Shown in pieces: positions 1 through 11,235 of a stretch of DNA of 64,000 nt. Source of the stretch: Daldinia sp. FL1419. Its lineage: Eukaryota > Ascomycota > Sordariomycetes > Xylariales > Hypoxylaceae. Both the position numbers and the translations under genes were made by a program. Location: contig MU623350.1 in assembly GCA_025201765.1 (NCBI GenBank), positions 391,191-455,190 of the forward strand, given 5' to 3'. The number at the start of each line of letters is the position of its first letter. The first letter of the stretch is position 1. The notes under the pieces were generated by a model. It saw nothing but the letters and a program-made list of their open reading frames with translations, had not been told where the DNA came from and did not search any database.

Positions 1-438
1 CAAGGTCTCCGGATTTCGACGGCGAATGCCAAGAAAAGGGGAAATCTAGAAAATCACTTTGCTGGGTTTAAACGAATCATTTCCCTAGGTTGGCCTCCTT
101 TTACCTTCGTTTTCCGTAGCAGATCATACATCCGAATAACGTAAACCACTTTATCGTTATATTCGCTCTACCTTTGGGGCTAAGCAAGTCGTAAGAAATC
201 TCATTATCTCGTAGAACGGCTTGCGTTTATTCAAATATTTTGGACTCATATATCCCCCGCTACGGTATTTTAGGTAAATACCTTCCCTGGTACGACTTTT
301 GGCGTAAATAACAGGTCTTTTACCCTTTTCTTGGAACCATTTACATAGTATATTAGGAAGCACATGTAGCTACCTACCTACCTACCTACCTAGGCAACAC
401 TGATACACATAAACGCCCTTGGAAATTGAATGATGATA
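1..438. other. Intergenic, left edge of window
   Basis: No supported gene. The stretch holds short spurious frames and a (CTAC)n run ending in CCTAGG at 371-394, one of the palindromic intergenic repeats seen across the window. It lies downstream of the minus-strand gene that ends at 439. Confidence 0.6.
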
Positions 439-1721
439 TCAATTTTTACCCCGTATATTATGCAAGTCTCTGGCGCACACCCTTTGTATGTACGAACCTC
501 GGTCGTAATTCTCACCAAGGTATGCATCAAATAAGTCCATCGCTGTCCTCCACCAGTCTCTATCGCAGGATTCCTCGAGGAGTGTTGCGGCTTGGGCTCT
601 ACAACAAATGAACAGTGTAAGCAATGGCCGTGGGAAAATTTGTGATGCATTATCCGGGTTGCATGCGCGAGCACGGAGCCGCGAAAAAGAAGTATAGATT
701 TCGTCGGGTGACATATTGGGCTCCGGCAGTGGAAGGGGTCCCCCGAAATATCTCTCCAACTCGTCCCGGGCCTGTTGACCTTTGTCGAGCTGTATACAGG
801 CGTATATTATTTCGAAGGCGAGCTGTGCGGTTACGGGAGTAAGGTCTAAGCATGGATCCAAGTTGAAATCTTCGCATTGAAAGCGTATATGATCAGCTAA
901 GGCTTGTTCGTCGGAGAGGTCGAGAGAAGTAGGCTTTGAACCTCGTTCGCGAATATATAGAATAATCTGAATGCATAAGGGATTAATAAAATAAAACAAG
1001 AGAAGAGAAGAGAAGAGAAGAAGGGCATGATTTTTACCTTGGGAATGAGGAAGATTGATTTAGCATCGGAAAGCTGGTCAGCTTGCCAAGTTGAAGGCAG
1101 CTCATCAGTTTCCCAAGCAGCCTCCGCATTGTGACCAATAAACAACTTAGGATGCCTCGTCGTGCCGTTCGACAGACTCCATGAAGTCATTTTGTAATGC
1201 ATAATCCACAGATACTTAACGGATACAGGGAATGAAATCTTTTTACCATGCAAAAGACGTAAAGCACCGACAAAGTGGTCTTCCCATGAGGTGATCGTGT
1301 TAAAGTCGTAGGCGTGGCTCGGTAAAGACACAATATTATTCAAAATTCTGCCTAATTCGTAGTAGTTAACTCGGGAGTCGTGATAAGGGCAGCAGAGTTC
1401 GATACTGTGCTCAGAGTCGATGTGTCTGACAATATGGAACGTATTGTAAAGCCGTGCGTTGAGAATTATGAACAATGTTAAGTTGCAGGTATATAATTGA
1501 TCGCAACTGTATGAAGCTGAAGAAGTTTTAAACTGTCTTCCATCTCCGTTAGGATATCTTCGTTTGATCTTGTCTTTAGACCGAGCAGAGTCGAGGCTTT
1601 CAGAAGGCCTATGCTTCTTAGTGGTGACATATCTCCATAGAGGACTATGCGAAGCGATGTCTGAAATGACGTCTTCTTCTTCCGCCGGTCGTTTCCTTTT
1701 ATTTGAGATACTACAAGACAT
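439..1721 (-). CDS. Hypothetical protein, two exons, 403 aa
   Basis: Not recognised. Two exons on the minus strand: 1721-1038 and 966-439. The 71-nt intron (1037-967) has a GTAAAA donor and CAG acceptor, and both exons are in phase 0 across it. The intron carries a GAAGA/TCTTC pentamer run that supplies a pyrimidine tract. I start at the Met at 1721 (MSCSISNKRKRPAEEED), although the frame is open to 1835, because the upstream residues look like untranslated leader. The N terminus is basic and Lys/Arg/Glu-rich (NKRKRPAEEED, TKKHRP), like a nuclear localisation segment. The middle has hydrophobic and aromatic stretches with a few Cys and His. The C-terminal exon is mostly helical and acidic. 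No signal peptide or clear membrane anchor is visible. It may be a lineage-specific fungal protein. Confidence 0.6.
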
Positions 1722-2599
1722 TGTGCGAGTGATATTTGTACGACTTGGTATTGTGTGTAAATAATCGAGAGGTAGATATCGAAAAATGAAGCACAGAGAG
1801 ATGCTATTTGGAAGGTAAAATCTGAAAGTGGACACCCACAGTGTCTAGTCTTCGTATCTGCTATCTACCCTATTAAATGCCACTGCTCTAAGGACTGATT
1901 TGCGACTCTTATAATTAGGTACAGTACCTAGCATGTTCGATTATGCTACTTACCTAGGTACCTCCCACCTAGTAAGCATGTGTAGCCTAGACATGTTGAT
2001 GCCTAAATAACGGTTGCTATGGGATCCATAAGTGAGTATTTGCTACAATTAATGGCAAGATATCGAGTTCTAAATTTGGCTGTCTCCATCTGCAGACATT
2101 CACGCCAACATGAGATGATCTTTTACCGTCCACCAACTCACAAGCCACGTATAGAACATATACCGCGACCTTTGCGAGAGAGATAATCCAGGAAGAAAAT
2201 GATCTCTGCTATCGTATCCCCGAGCCCATAAAACTATACCTGCAGTCCTAAGTACGTGTATGAGACTATTGCAAGATATTAGCAAATCGTCCATGCCCTA
2301 TATTTGAGCCATAGTAATAGCTTACAGTCTATATATCATATAAGTCATCGTAAACTGACAGCTATCCAGTGTACACTCTTCAGCCGGCACCATATAAAGC
2401 TCCCAGAAGTATCGTATAATCGATGACGACCATAAGTAAATTAATATAGGCCCCATAATAAGATCAAGATGCCAAAAGCGCTCCACACTTCGACGCAAAA
2501 TGTCATCCAGCAGATGCTGGACTTGCCCAGGGATTAAGCAAAGCTCGACCTATCAAGTTGTTAGCCTCTTATCCAAGATTAACCGCCTTGTCGCAAATA
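1722..2599. other. Intergenic, AT-rich
   Basis: No supported gene. It contains the palindrome TACCTAGGTACC at 1951-1962. A 64-codon minus-strand frame at 2100-2294 has no recognisable feature. Confidence 0.55.
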
Positions 2600-3268
2600 T
2601 TAGGTACGCAAGATATGTTCCAAGAAGCTTACAGCAGTAGCTACATAGAATGTAGATGGCACGCAACGCGGGCGAATCGTTGAAATAAAAAAGAAGAGAG
2701 AAATCCAGTACAAGGGTTTCCGCACTGAGAAAAGTACAAAGTCGAGCTCTGCAGTCCTGCGGCAACCACGGTGAATCCTCCTCCTGTACACGGGCCATCC
2801 GCAGAAAGAACAGACGTGACCGGGTTGCTTGTCCGTGAAGGCGAGTCTGGTAGACTTGCCCGTGTTATGGTACGCTGGACTCCGCTTCACGCGGAAACAC
2901 CAGTAACATATCGATCTCCATGGGCTCCACCAGCGCTCCTCGTCAATAACTAGAGGGTAGTCGAATATCCCAAAGCACTCGACACAGCAACTGAGCAGCT
3001 CGGGATCTAGCCGTCTGTTTTTACTGAAGTGCTTCGTTATGTTTTCACGCGTGAAGTAGTGATAGTAATGTCGCGATACCCGGCGAAGGCAAATCACGTC
3101 ATAAATGCTCAGGAAAGATATCAAATGGCAATGTATATCTCTTGGTATTGATGCCAGTAGCGAAAATTCCCCAGGATTAACGGCGAGGTTCGACGGTAGG
3201 TTCGACGGTATAGGGGGCCGTACGGGAGTTTCGCGAATTATCAATTGGGAAAGCTCCGTACTCGCCAT
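2600..3268 (-). CDS. F-box-like protein
   Basis: Predicted 222-aa protein. I start at the Met at 3268, whose context (ACC ATG GCG) is far better than that of the upstream in-frame Met at 3313. About 40-75 residues in, the pattern LASIPRDIHCHLISFL followed by DVICLRRVSRHYYHYF matches the fungal F-box signature (LP-E-I-IL-L-x-L-R-VS-F), so it may act as an SCF ubiquitin-ligase adaptor that binds Skp1. The middle has paired cysteines (CCVEC, CYWC, VCSFC) that could bind zinc, as in many Sordariomycete F-box proteins. The C terminus is hydrophobic and aromatic (WISLFFFIS) and may be a membrane segment. An overlapping frame at 2553-2798 leaves open an unrecognised intron near the C terminus. Substrate unknown. 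Confidence 0.6.
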   Translation of the reverse strand: MASTELSQLIIRETPVRPPIPSNLPSNLAVNPGEFSLLASIPRDIHCHLISFLSIYDVICLRRVSRHYYHYFTRENITKHFSKNRRLDPELLSCCVECFGIFDYPLVIDEERWWSPWRSICYWCFRVKRSPAYHNTGKSTRLAFTDKQPGHVCSFCGWPVYRRRIHRGCRRTAELDFVLFSVRKPLYWISLFFFISTIRPRCVPSTFYVATAVSFLEHILRT

Positions 3269-3702
3269 GGTTGCGAAGTCTTTCCAGCGGGAAGATAGGG
3301 GTCGATTATACATTAGAAGAGGACACAGAGGATATTGGTCATTTACACCGAAGCCTCATTTGTCTTTTGATTAACTCGAGTGCAAAATAAATATATCTCG
3401 AGACGACCATCACCTCTGCTGCTGATTATTGATTTAGGTCTGTTAGGTAGCCTTTACAAATGAACAGGGATCCTAAATGTTTCTGGTTACATACGATTTT
3501 ATTGACTCCCAGGGCTAGAGTTATATATTGAAGCCCGTTCACCTTGCTAGGCATGTTTATACTTCCAAAAAAAAAAAAAAAAAAAGTGCGTGAGCGACGC
3601 ATAGGTAGATGTAGCAAATCCAACTTTGCTCAAAGGGACATCGGCATACTTTAGTATGCTTCATCGTACGCTTATACTCCAGATACACGACGCTACTAAT
3701 TC
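3269..3702. other. Intergenic, poly-A tract
   Basis: No gene seen. An A19 homopolymer lies at 3567-3585. The interval is upstream of the F-box-like gene and downstream of BNA1. Confidence 0.5.
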
Positions 3703-4366
3703 TTATTCCAAGTTCGGGTCTTTGATAGTTCCGGGCTTGGGCACAGAATTGGCTATCTCGCCACATTTCGGACACTTTCGAGTCTCCTCGGTCGACATGA
3801 ACTTTTCAATGGCGGCCTTGATCTGTGTTCCAAGGTCCGTGCAATGGAAAGCAGCTTCATGAACGACTTCCCCGCACTCCTGACAGTACCAACGCATACG
3901 ATCGATGGTGTCTTGGGGTCGCTTCTGCTCGAGGACCACGCCAATAGTATCGGCAAAACGTACCGGGTTGTGAGGCGTATTACCTGGCAAGAGAAACATG
4001 TCTCCCTCACGAATTATAATATCTCTAAACTTTCCGTCGTCGACAACCTTTAACATCATGGCTCCTTTGTACTGGTAGAACCACTCAGGGGTCTGATTGA
4101 TATGATAGTCAGTCCGGGCGTTGGGGCCGCCGACAATCTGAAAAGGACGTGCATCAGCTCATGGTTATAAACTAAATCTAAAATGCGGCGATTCTGCGCA
4201 CCATGACAGTAAAATCCTCGTTGTAGACACAGTAATTATTGACTGGCGGTTTTAGGAGATGGGCGTTCTCCTCGAGCCTTAACTATTATTAGCTATAACT
4301 ACGCCAAGGTCATAGGAGAACCTTGCTGGCTTACCATTTTGGGAGGTTTACCGGAGGAGAGAGCAT
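3703..4366 (-). CDS. BNA1: 3-hydroxyanthranilate 3,4-dioxygenase
   Basis: Cytosolic non-haem iron dioxygenase that opens 3-hydroxyanthranilate to 2-amino-3-carboxymuconate semialdehyde in the kynurenine route to NAD. Three exons: 4366-4335, 4277-4202 and 4137-3703. Introns are 57 and 64 nt with matching phases, giving 180 aa, the usual fungal length. The start (MLSPPVNLPKWLEENAHLL) fits the family. The cupin core has the expected iron ligands His48 and Glu54 (HINQTPEWFY) and His92 (LPGNTPHNP). The C terminus keeps a rubredoxin-like four-cysteine site, Cys121/Cys124 (CQECG) and Cys158/Cys161 (CPKCG), found in the short fungal and bacterial forms. The gene is head-to-head with the copper transporter across about 0.9 kb. 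Identification is firm. Confidence 0.95.
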
Positions 4367-5259
4367 CTTGGTTGGTTGAAAGAAGAGTGCTGGTGTTTGT
4401 CGCAAAACTTGAAGATGTGATCTTGGGAGGAATCCTTTCCCAAGCTTATTTTTCCATGCTATTTTTTATGCTATCTTTTCAAAAAACCCCCTCGAATGTT
4501 CAAGACGACAATTAGTCATAAGAGTTGATAGGGACTTATGCTATCAACCCTCATTCCAATCATCCCGCGAGTTTCCGCTTCTTATACCGCAAGGATTGAA
4601 AGAGTGATCGGAACTTCTATGACCCCACCATCGAACGCTGCTGCGCTGCGCGTCGTCGATAACGTTTTTATCAGATTCGGCTTTAACAAAATTTACCTCC
4701 TAAATACCTACCTAGATATACGCTCGGGGTATTTCTAGAACATCTGCGTATTGCAGTACTATACTTGGCGCCCAGCCTATTGTTCTGATTTCTGTTGGCT
4801 GTATAATTTACGCATTACTGATTTATGCATATACATAGGTCTTTTTTTTTATGAATTACATCACATTCGAAGCTCCGCAATTAGATTTGCATATGTAAGC
4901 TCAAGCTCAAGCTCAAGCTCAAACACGTACTACAGGTAACGTTAGTGGTTGCATGCATTAGCGCTTTGCCTAATCCAGGCGTCGTACCAGCAGTACCAAG
5001 ATTGCAGAAGCTCTGTTGGATGTCCGGGATAAGGACCTATTAACCTATCAAACCACACGATCTGACACCATCGTCACGTTTCTCACCTTACAAGTGAGCA
5101 CGTTTAAGCAGGTTTTCTTGAATTTAAGCAGAATCGATCTTTCAAATCTTTGTTTCACCTCTCTATACTTTCGTCGTTTTCCATCGTTTACGCATCTTTC
5201 CAACGTCTGTCTATCCATCACTTATCTTTAAGTAACTAGCCGAAATCGTATCTTCACCA
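4367..5259. promoter_or_regulatory. Shared upstream region of BNA1 and CTR
   Basis: This 893-nt spacer separates two divergently transcribed genes and so must hold both promoters. Visible features are a poly-T run near 4843-4850, an AAGCTC hexamer microsatellite at 4896-4922 and pyrimidine-rich sequence just before the CTR start. I could not identify a defined copper-response or metal-factor site. Confidence 0.45.
4896..4922. repeat. AAGCTC hexamer microsatellite
   Basis: About four to five tandem copies of AAGCTC, within the upstream region of the CTR gene. Confidence 0.8.
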
Positions 5260-6309
5260 ATGGATCACTCGCACATGGATCACGAACATATGGACCACAG
5301 CGACATGAACCATGGCGATGGTGGACACGGCGGTCACGGCGGCATGCCGATGTGCAACATGAATGTTAGTACCTACACGCTTGGCCATTCTCTAGCCTCA
5401 TGCACCGCGGCTCTCAATTGCGCCACCATCGTCTATCTCAACCCCATGATATTTCCTATTGGGCACTATTAAACAAATAGAGGAAAATATAAGCTAACTC
5501 CTAGCTTCGGGCGATTCGAACCGAATAGATGCTTTTTACGTGGGACACGAACAACCTTTGCATCGTCTTCCGCCAATGGCACATTCGCGGCACGGCTTCG
5601 TTAGTCTTCAGCTTGTTAGCTGTTATCGCTATCAGTGCCGGCTACGAAGCCCTTCGCGAGGGCATCCGACGCTACGAAGCCTCCATAGCCGCCGAGCAGG
5701 ACGCTGCGCCCAGTGAGTACAGCCACCATCGCCTCTCTCATCGCTTCCCGATCTAGATCTTCCCAACACCCTACTCCCTACACCCTACACATATCTCCTT
5801 CCTCATCGCCCGGGGCTAGCAGCAGTTGGCGTCTGTTGTATTACTACCTTGAAAACGTAATACAACCTACGCTCCTGCTGTATCCGACGATCTGTACACA
5901 TGTGCAATGCAATTTCCTTTGTTGGTATGCCTTTGGGGAAATCCTGGGCTAAGATATCGCTATCGCGAACGGTGAAGTCGAATCAAATACTGAGAGCGCG
6001 ACATTACTTGGGGTAGGACGAAGCAGCCAAGCCGACGCAATTGGGCGCCGAGCCCATATTCTCAAAGCAGTGCTATACGGCGTGCAGAACTTTTACGCCT
6101 TCATGATTATGTGAGTGGAAAATCTGCTTTGAATAGTAACCGTTTTTGGAGCCGATAATTGCAATACTAACAATCCGTCGTCAATAATCAGGTTAATTTT
6201 TATGACCTACAACGGCTTCGTCATGTTTTCCGTTGCTATCGGAGCTGGCCTCGGATACTATTTCTTCGGTTCGCGTACAAAGGCTGTGAAAGAGACAGCA
6301 TGCCATTAG
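5260..6309 (+). CDS. CTR-family copper transporter
   Basis: Membrane copper(I) importer that trimerises to form a pore. Four exons: 5260-5364, 5529-5712, 5954-6110 and 6192-6309. Introns are 164, 241 and 81 nt with consistent phases, giving 187 aa. The N terminus is dominated by MDH/HMDHS repeats and Gly-His runs, a typical extracellular copper-gathering segment, and ends in MPMCNMN. TM1 follows at FTWDTNNLCIVFRQW and the next hydrophobic stretch. After a polar cytosolic loop, TM2 carries the family MxxxM motif (MLIFM, formed across the last intron) and TM3 the small-residue packing motif GAGLGYYFFG. It could sit in the plasma membrane or the vacuole; no sorting signal decides this. Introns two to three times longer than the window norm are unusual. 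Confidence 0.93.
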
Positions 6310-6543
6310 ATCCGGCGCGGTCTAGCACTAATATTGCGCTAGTATGATGCGAGCAGACGAATAACTGCCCAGAGTTACAAGGAAGCCATATAGAGTTGGG
6401 CTCGGAACTCTACTGAAGTTAGATGGTATGAATCTATTGTTTCGGATGTGTCGTGAGACTATAACCGTAGTGAGAATTACAGATACAGGCGGCTTGAGCC
6501 CATTATGAATCTACAGTAGCGCATTGGCAGCATGTCGCGGCCT

Positions 6544-7990
6544 TTACATTTTCGCATCCTTGACCTCGTCTTTGATAGCTTCTTGGCCTACTTCCCTTCC
6601 CTTCTTTTCGGGGAGGCGGCCAGCTTCGTCTAACATCGCTATGATCTCCTCATCGCCGTAGTGAGAATTATGCTCGAACTCGGGCTCTTCTTTGTAAGCG
6701 ATTCTCGCGGCATCGACCAACATCCGCGCCGTAAGGCCCCATACTAGAAAACGCTGCACCGAATCTTCCTCTTCTTCCAGCTCGTCCGCTAGCACGGCTT
6801 GTCCACCATCCCGGACCTTAGGTCTTATAACTTTCTGATTGTTTACCGGTACGTGGAAATTGTGTACTCGCCATGGTTTACCATGCCAGTGGTGCCAGTA
6901 CCCGTCATACCAATCACCAGGAGGTATAGCCTCTCCCTCGTGTGGCTCGTCCTTTGCTTTTAAGAAATTATGGAACGGGCCGCTAAAGACTGCTGCTACT
7001 TCCTTCGCATCTAGTCGGGGTATCATGCTCTCATCTACCATAGCTTTTGGCTTTCCAGGTATGTCATCGGCGTGTAGGAATGCTACACACGGACGTACGG
7101 CCATTTCGGTCTTTGCAAGACTGCATGGCAGGTAGCAGAGCGGCTCTATTCGAAATGGCTTTGGGATCTTGGTATCGTCCATGGGAAGTCCGATCTCTTC
7201 CCATGCCTCGCGGCGTGCTATTTGGTCTATGCATTAAGATTCGCGCATTAGTTTCGGGAGCACTCCTTTCAATCTAATAGACATCCATTCTCGTTACACT
7301 TACACGGTGACTCTGATAACGAATCTGCCTTGCCGCCAGGAAAAGCCGCATGACCTAATTCGAACGCCAACAGTATTAGATTTAGATTACAAACTTCCTA
7401 GAGGGGCTCATAGTTATATTATCGTACCGGAGAAATTGCGCAAACTCGTAGCCCTCATCGTGATCACGACTCTGAGATCTCCCCTACGATCCGCGAATAG
7501 CAAGATCAACACCGCAGCACGTCGGCTTACGGGCAGATGATCCCAGGTCGGGAACGGCGGGGGCTTATAGGCGCGCAGACACGCAATGGCAGCCTTTGAG
7601 CGCATGAGCATGCAATGAATCATTTCGGGACCCCCTCCACTTCTCTCACCCCCACTACTGTGCAGAGACAGCAGATGTCTATTAGGATTGTGCAGGTACG
7701 GATGGTGAAATAGGTGGCTAGATTGTAGCTATACTGACCGCCGAGGTTTTATTTAGCGGTGCCATTGTGGACGCATCCCAATAGTAGGAAGCTAGATCGA
7801 CAGGTTCGGACGACGGTCGCTGGTGCTGGCGGTGTAAGTCGAGCGAGAGCGAGAGATCAGCGGGTAGCGAAGTCGAAGGTCTAGTGGTGGAGTTACGGAT
7901 GCTCTGCAGGATCTCGGCCGTTTCGAGCTCCGTGAGGGGAGGGGAGTTATCTCTCTTGGCCGTTCCAGAGGCGCCGTTCGTAGAGCTCAT
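6544..7990 (-). CDS. PCD1: Nudix hydrolase, PCD1-type CoA diphosphatase
   Basis: Peroxisomal-type coenzyme A diphosphatase of the Nudix family, which cleaves CoA and its derivatives to phosphopantetheine and 3',5'-ADP. Four exons: 7990-7739, 7593-7428, 7354-7304 and 7226-6544. Introns are 145, 73 and 77 nt, giving 383 aa. The first intron uses a GTCAGT donor and is the least certain. The conserved core begins at YKPPPFPTWDHLPVSRRAAV. The extended CoA-Nudix motif follows as FSGHAAFPGGKADSL, then the Nudix box with ESPYQIARREAWEEIGL. The motif is split over three exons, and only this splicing restores the order and spacing seen in yeast PCD1. The C-terminal half (WYDGYWHHWHGKPWRV) is the usual fungal extension. 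I see no clear SKL-type peroxisomal signal at the end (KDAKM). Confidence 0.88.
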
Positions 7991-8771
7991 TGTGGAAAGG
8001 GAAAAGATGTATAAGTCACCGTTTTCAGGATCGGCTCCTACCTTGCCGGTTTTTAATTTACAGGTAAGGTTAGTAGGTGCCTTAGGTGCAATACGTACTA
8101 CGTACCTTTCCGTACCTACCTAGGTATATAGTGCTTGCTGTTCCGATGTGGACCGGCTTGACGTAGCGGTCGCGGGGTACCCCACAGAGACGCCTACTAG
8201 GCTAGAAGATACGAGCTAACTCTCTCCAGAGTTAGTTAAGAGCTTACAAAGATGGGATATTGTTCTATTAAGTTTATGCTCCTATAGAGACTAAAAAAGA
8301 CTTCGGCCGAGTTTAGAAAAGGGGCAGACTAAGATTCAAATACCAAATCAGATAAACTTCTATATTTTAAATAGTGGCATATCTGTTTAGATTTCAAAAC
8401 GTCGTTTTATATTCATACACAAAGTTCATGCTTCATTTGTCACACGAATGATATACATTTTGTTGGGTCTCTCAGTCTTCTCTCCAAACGGCAAGATAGG
8501 TAGGGAGATGGGTTTACGTACCGGATCTACGGGGCAAAAGCTCTTTATAAGACGAAAGGGGTCGACTTGATATCATTTTCTCGGTGGTATATTGTAAATA
8601 AAAGCTGATTGGCACAGTCTATCGCAGGGATTTGTTACATCCTAGTATATCACCTCGGATCGTGGATATCCTCACGGTCATCCTTCTCAACACATTCTTC
8701 TTGCAACTCCTACGTTTTTTTATCAAAATCCAATCATTTTTATTTACGATTTCATGTTGAAAAAGATAACA
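7991..8771. other. Intergenic
   Basis: No supported gene. It holds the PCD1 promoter side and the HEL2 3' side. A TACCTACCTAGGTATATA palindromic repeat lies at about 8112-8130. Confidence 0.5.
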
Positions 8772-11235
8772 TTAACCCCACTGTACTAAAACCTTTTTGC
8801 GGCCTTTGTTTCCTTTTTTACCCTTTCCAGAATCCTCTGCTCCATTTTCATTCGTATTACTTTCCTGCTGAGAAGTATCTCCGGCGGATGTCCCCCATTG
8901 AAAACCGGTGCCTCTCGAGCTGCCGGCATCTCTACGTACACTCCCGGTCCCGTACCCAAATATCGTTGTTGTGGGTTTGGGGGCTGTGGGAAGGGCCGGA
9001 AATGCTTCATCTCGACTAGCAGGCTTCGATGATTTCGCTGGAGCCTGGGAACTTGTATTAGATCCCCACAAGGCCGTAGCTGCTGGCCGAGACGTGTTAC
9101 CCACATTCGTTCTACTGGGCGGCAAGGAGGGGAAAGAACTCGTGGTAGCCATTGGTAGTGGTGTTTGTCTGGAATTTGAGCTAGAGAATAGGGACGAAGA
9201 TTGTGCTGCACTGGACCGTCGCGACTGTTGTGTAGAACTTTTCAGTTTAAGAACTCTGGTTGTGTGCCTCTGGGACGGTGCTGCTGCTGCCGCAAGAGGA
9301 GAGCTAGCCGCCGCCGCCGCCCAGCCGGTATTAGAAGACGTTGCGCCGTGCATGCCGCTCAGGCCGGGCAAAGTTGGATAATCTTCGTTTATTGCTCTCC
9401 AATCCGACCATGCCTTCCGCAAACCCTCCCCCTTATTCTTATCTTCGAAAAGATCGGCAACTTCGCGGACAAGCGTGCCAAGCGCGGACGACGAACTATC
9501 CGAAAATAGGGAGAAGAGCGCATCTATCAGTGCTGCAGGTGAAATCTTGCCTTGTTTGTAGGAAGATATCTGGTCTCGAAAGGCAGAAATCTTGTTCGAG
9601 TCGTTTTGCAATAGGTTCGAGGCTCGTTCGATTACAGCGGAATGCCGTAGTAGTCGAACACGATCTTCTGGTGATAGGTTTGGATCCGTCAAGTTCAGAG
9701 CTTCCATCTCGTTGGATGGTGCTGTGGTTGTTGGACCAGAACTCGAAGCCGCTGCTGTACGCTGAGTCGATTGGGTTGAGGGCGCAGGAGTAGTTGAAGG
9801 GGACAATGCAGATAGCTGTCCACCAAACGTACGATTGGACACGGATTGCGAGGAATGTATGGCCATTTGTCTTTGGAAAGCGAGCTCGTCTCGCCGGAGT
9901 GGCTGCGCTGAACTGACAGGGAGAGGGTCTGCGTTTGGATCACGACCTCTGCCGGGTCTTTCTCTGTCTCTTTCTCCATCTCTGCCCCGACCAGAACCAC
10001 CGCCCCTTCTTTGTTGGTAAGGCTGTCTATAATCGAAACTCGAAAGGTCGACTAGACGAGCATCGCGTCTCACATCTTTGGACAATGTATTTCCATGTTC
10101 ACTAAGCTGATGCGCCTTTAGGTCTATTTCGGAGCCGAAGACAACAAATTTCTTTTCGAGACACTCGCGATCTAGACACAGGAAATGATCCTTCTTGAAG
10201 TGTTCTTCTAATGCGTTATAATCCCGATAATAATGAGGCTGTCTAGGGTCCTGACGATCGCAGAGAAAGCAGCGCTCATGCTTACTCCGGCAGTGTTCAT
10301 AAAGCTTATCGTCATCGTAAAATCTCTCGCCACAAAATGCACACAATGGATGACCCTTGAATCCGGTCTGGTCCACAGCTCCTGGGCGATCGTCACCATG
10401 TCGCATATGCTTTTCCAGCTCCTTGTCGGTAAACAGTTCGTGCTCATGAGTGAATACCTTCTTATTTCTTGTACACAAGTCGCACATCTTTTTGTGGTGG
10501 GTTGTGCGGACATGTCGATGCAGATCTGGCCAACCTAGACCTGCAAAATCGCAAGAGTCATCGGGGCAGTTATAACGCAAAAGCAGGACAGTGTCTCCAA
10601 CTATCTCTTCGTTCGCGTACCGGATACCGATATTATCGTCCGTACTGGTAACGTCAGCGTCGGAATAATCTTGGTATCGTTTCGTCGCATCGTCGGTGAA
10701 GACGACGAATGGAGCAACTGTCTACGGGCATGGTATGGTAGGTTAGTCTTTAGTACATCACACGAAAGGGTAATCTTCATAGTGAGATTGTTCGTACCCG
10801 ACAATGTGCGCACTCCTTATTCTTATATAGAGCTCTCATCCGCAAGGAACATATGTGACAAGTTCTATGGTTGCAGGGCGCAACAGATTGGTGTATGACG
10901 GGGCTCGCGCAGATGAAGCACACCTCGGCCTCCACATCTTCTTGGTCGGCGTTGGCTCCGCCGGCCTCGCGCGTAATTTTGGGCTGCGATAGGGATGATG
11001 GCGGTTGATCTGAGTCTTCGTGGGGCTTTGTAGATGACGAAGAGACAGGGCCCCCTCTCCTTCTCCCGCGTTGCGACCGACTTTGTCCTCCGCCCCTAGG
11101 TGTCCCATCGCCTCGTCCGCGTCCTCTACCTCTACCCCTTGGGTTCCGTTCGCCCCTACCACGACCTTGGCCAGACCGCGTCAGGTTCGGAGCTTCACCC
11201 GGCGCATCCGTCAGGCCCTCAGCAGTAGCAGACAT
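8772..11235 (-). CDS. HEL2: RING/C2H2 E3 ubiquitin ligase HEL2 (ZNF598)
   Basis: Ribosome-quality-control E3 ligase that recognises collided ribosomes and ubiquitinates small-subunit proteins. Two exons: 11235-10798 and 10721-8772, with a 76-nt phase-0 intron, giving 795 aa. The N terminus is an Arg-Gly-rich (RGRGRG) disordered tail, expected to bind RNA. The RING finger spans Cys106, Cys109, Cys121, His123, Cys126, Cys129, Cys142 and Cys145 and is completed across the intron (ECAHCR then TVAPFVVFTDD). A series of Cys2His2-like fingers follows (YNCPDDSCDFAG, MCDLC, LCAFCGERF, RCFLCDR, CLDRECLEKK), as in ZNF598. The rest is Ser/Pro/Ala-rich and disordered. The protein ends with the basic tail KKVLVQWG, which matches other fungal members. 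Identification is strong. Confidence 0.94.

Noticed and set aside
3269..3313. Upstream Met at 3313 as start of the F-box-like protein
   Set aside because: The internal Met at 3268 has a much better initiation context and sits before the first conserved residues.
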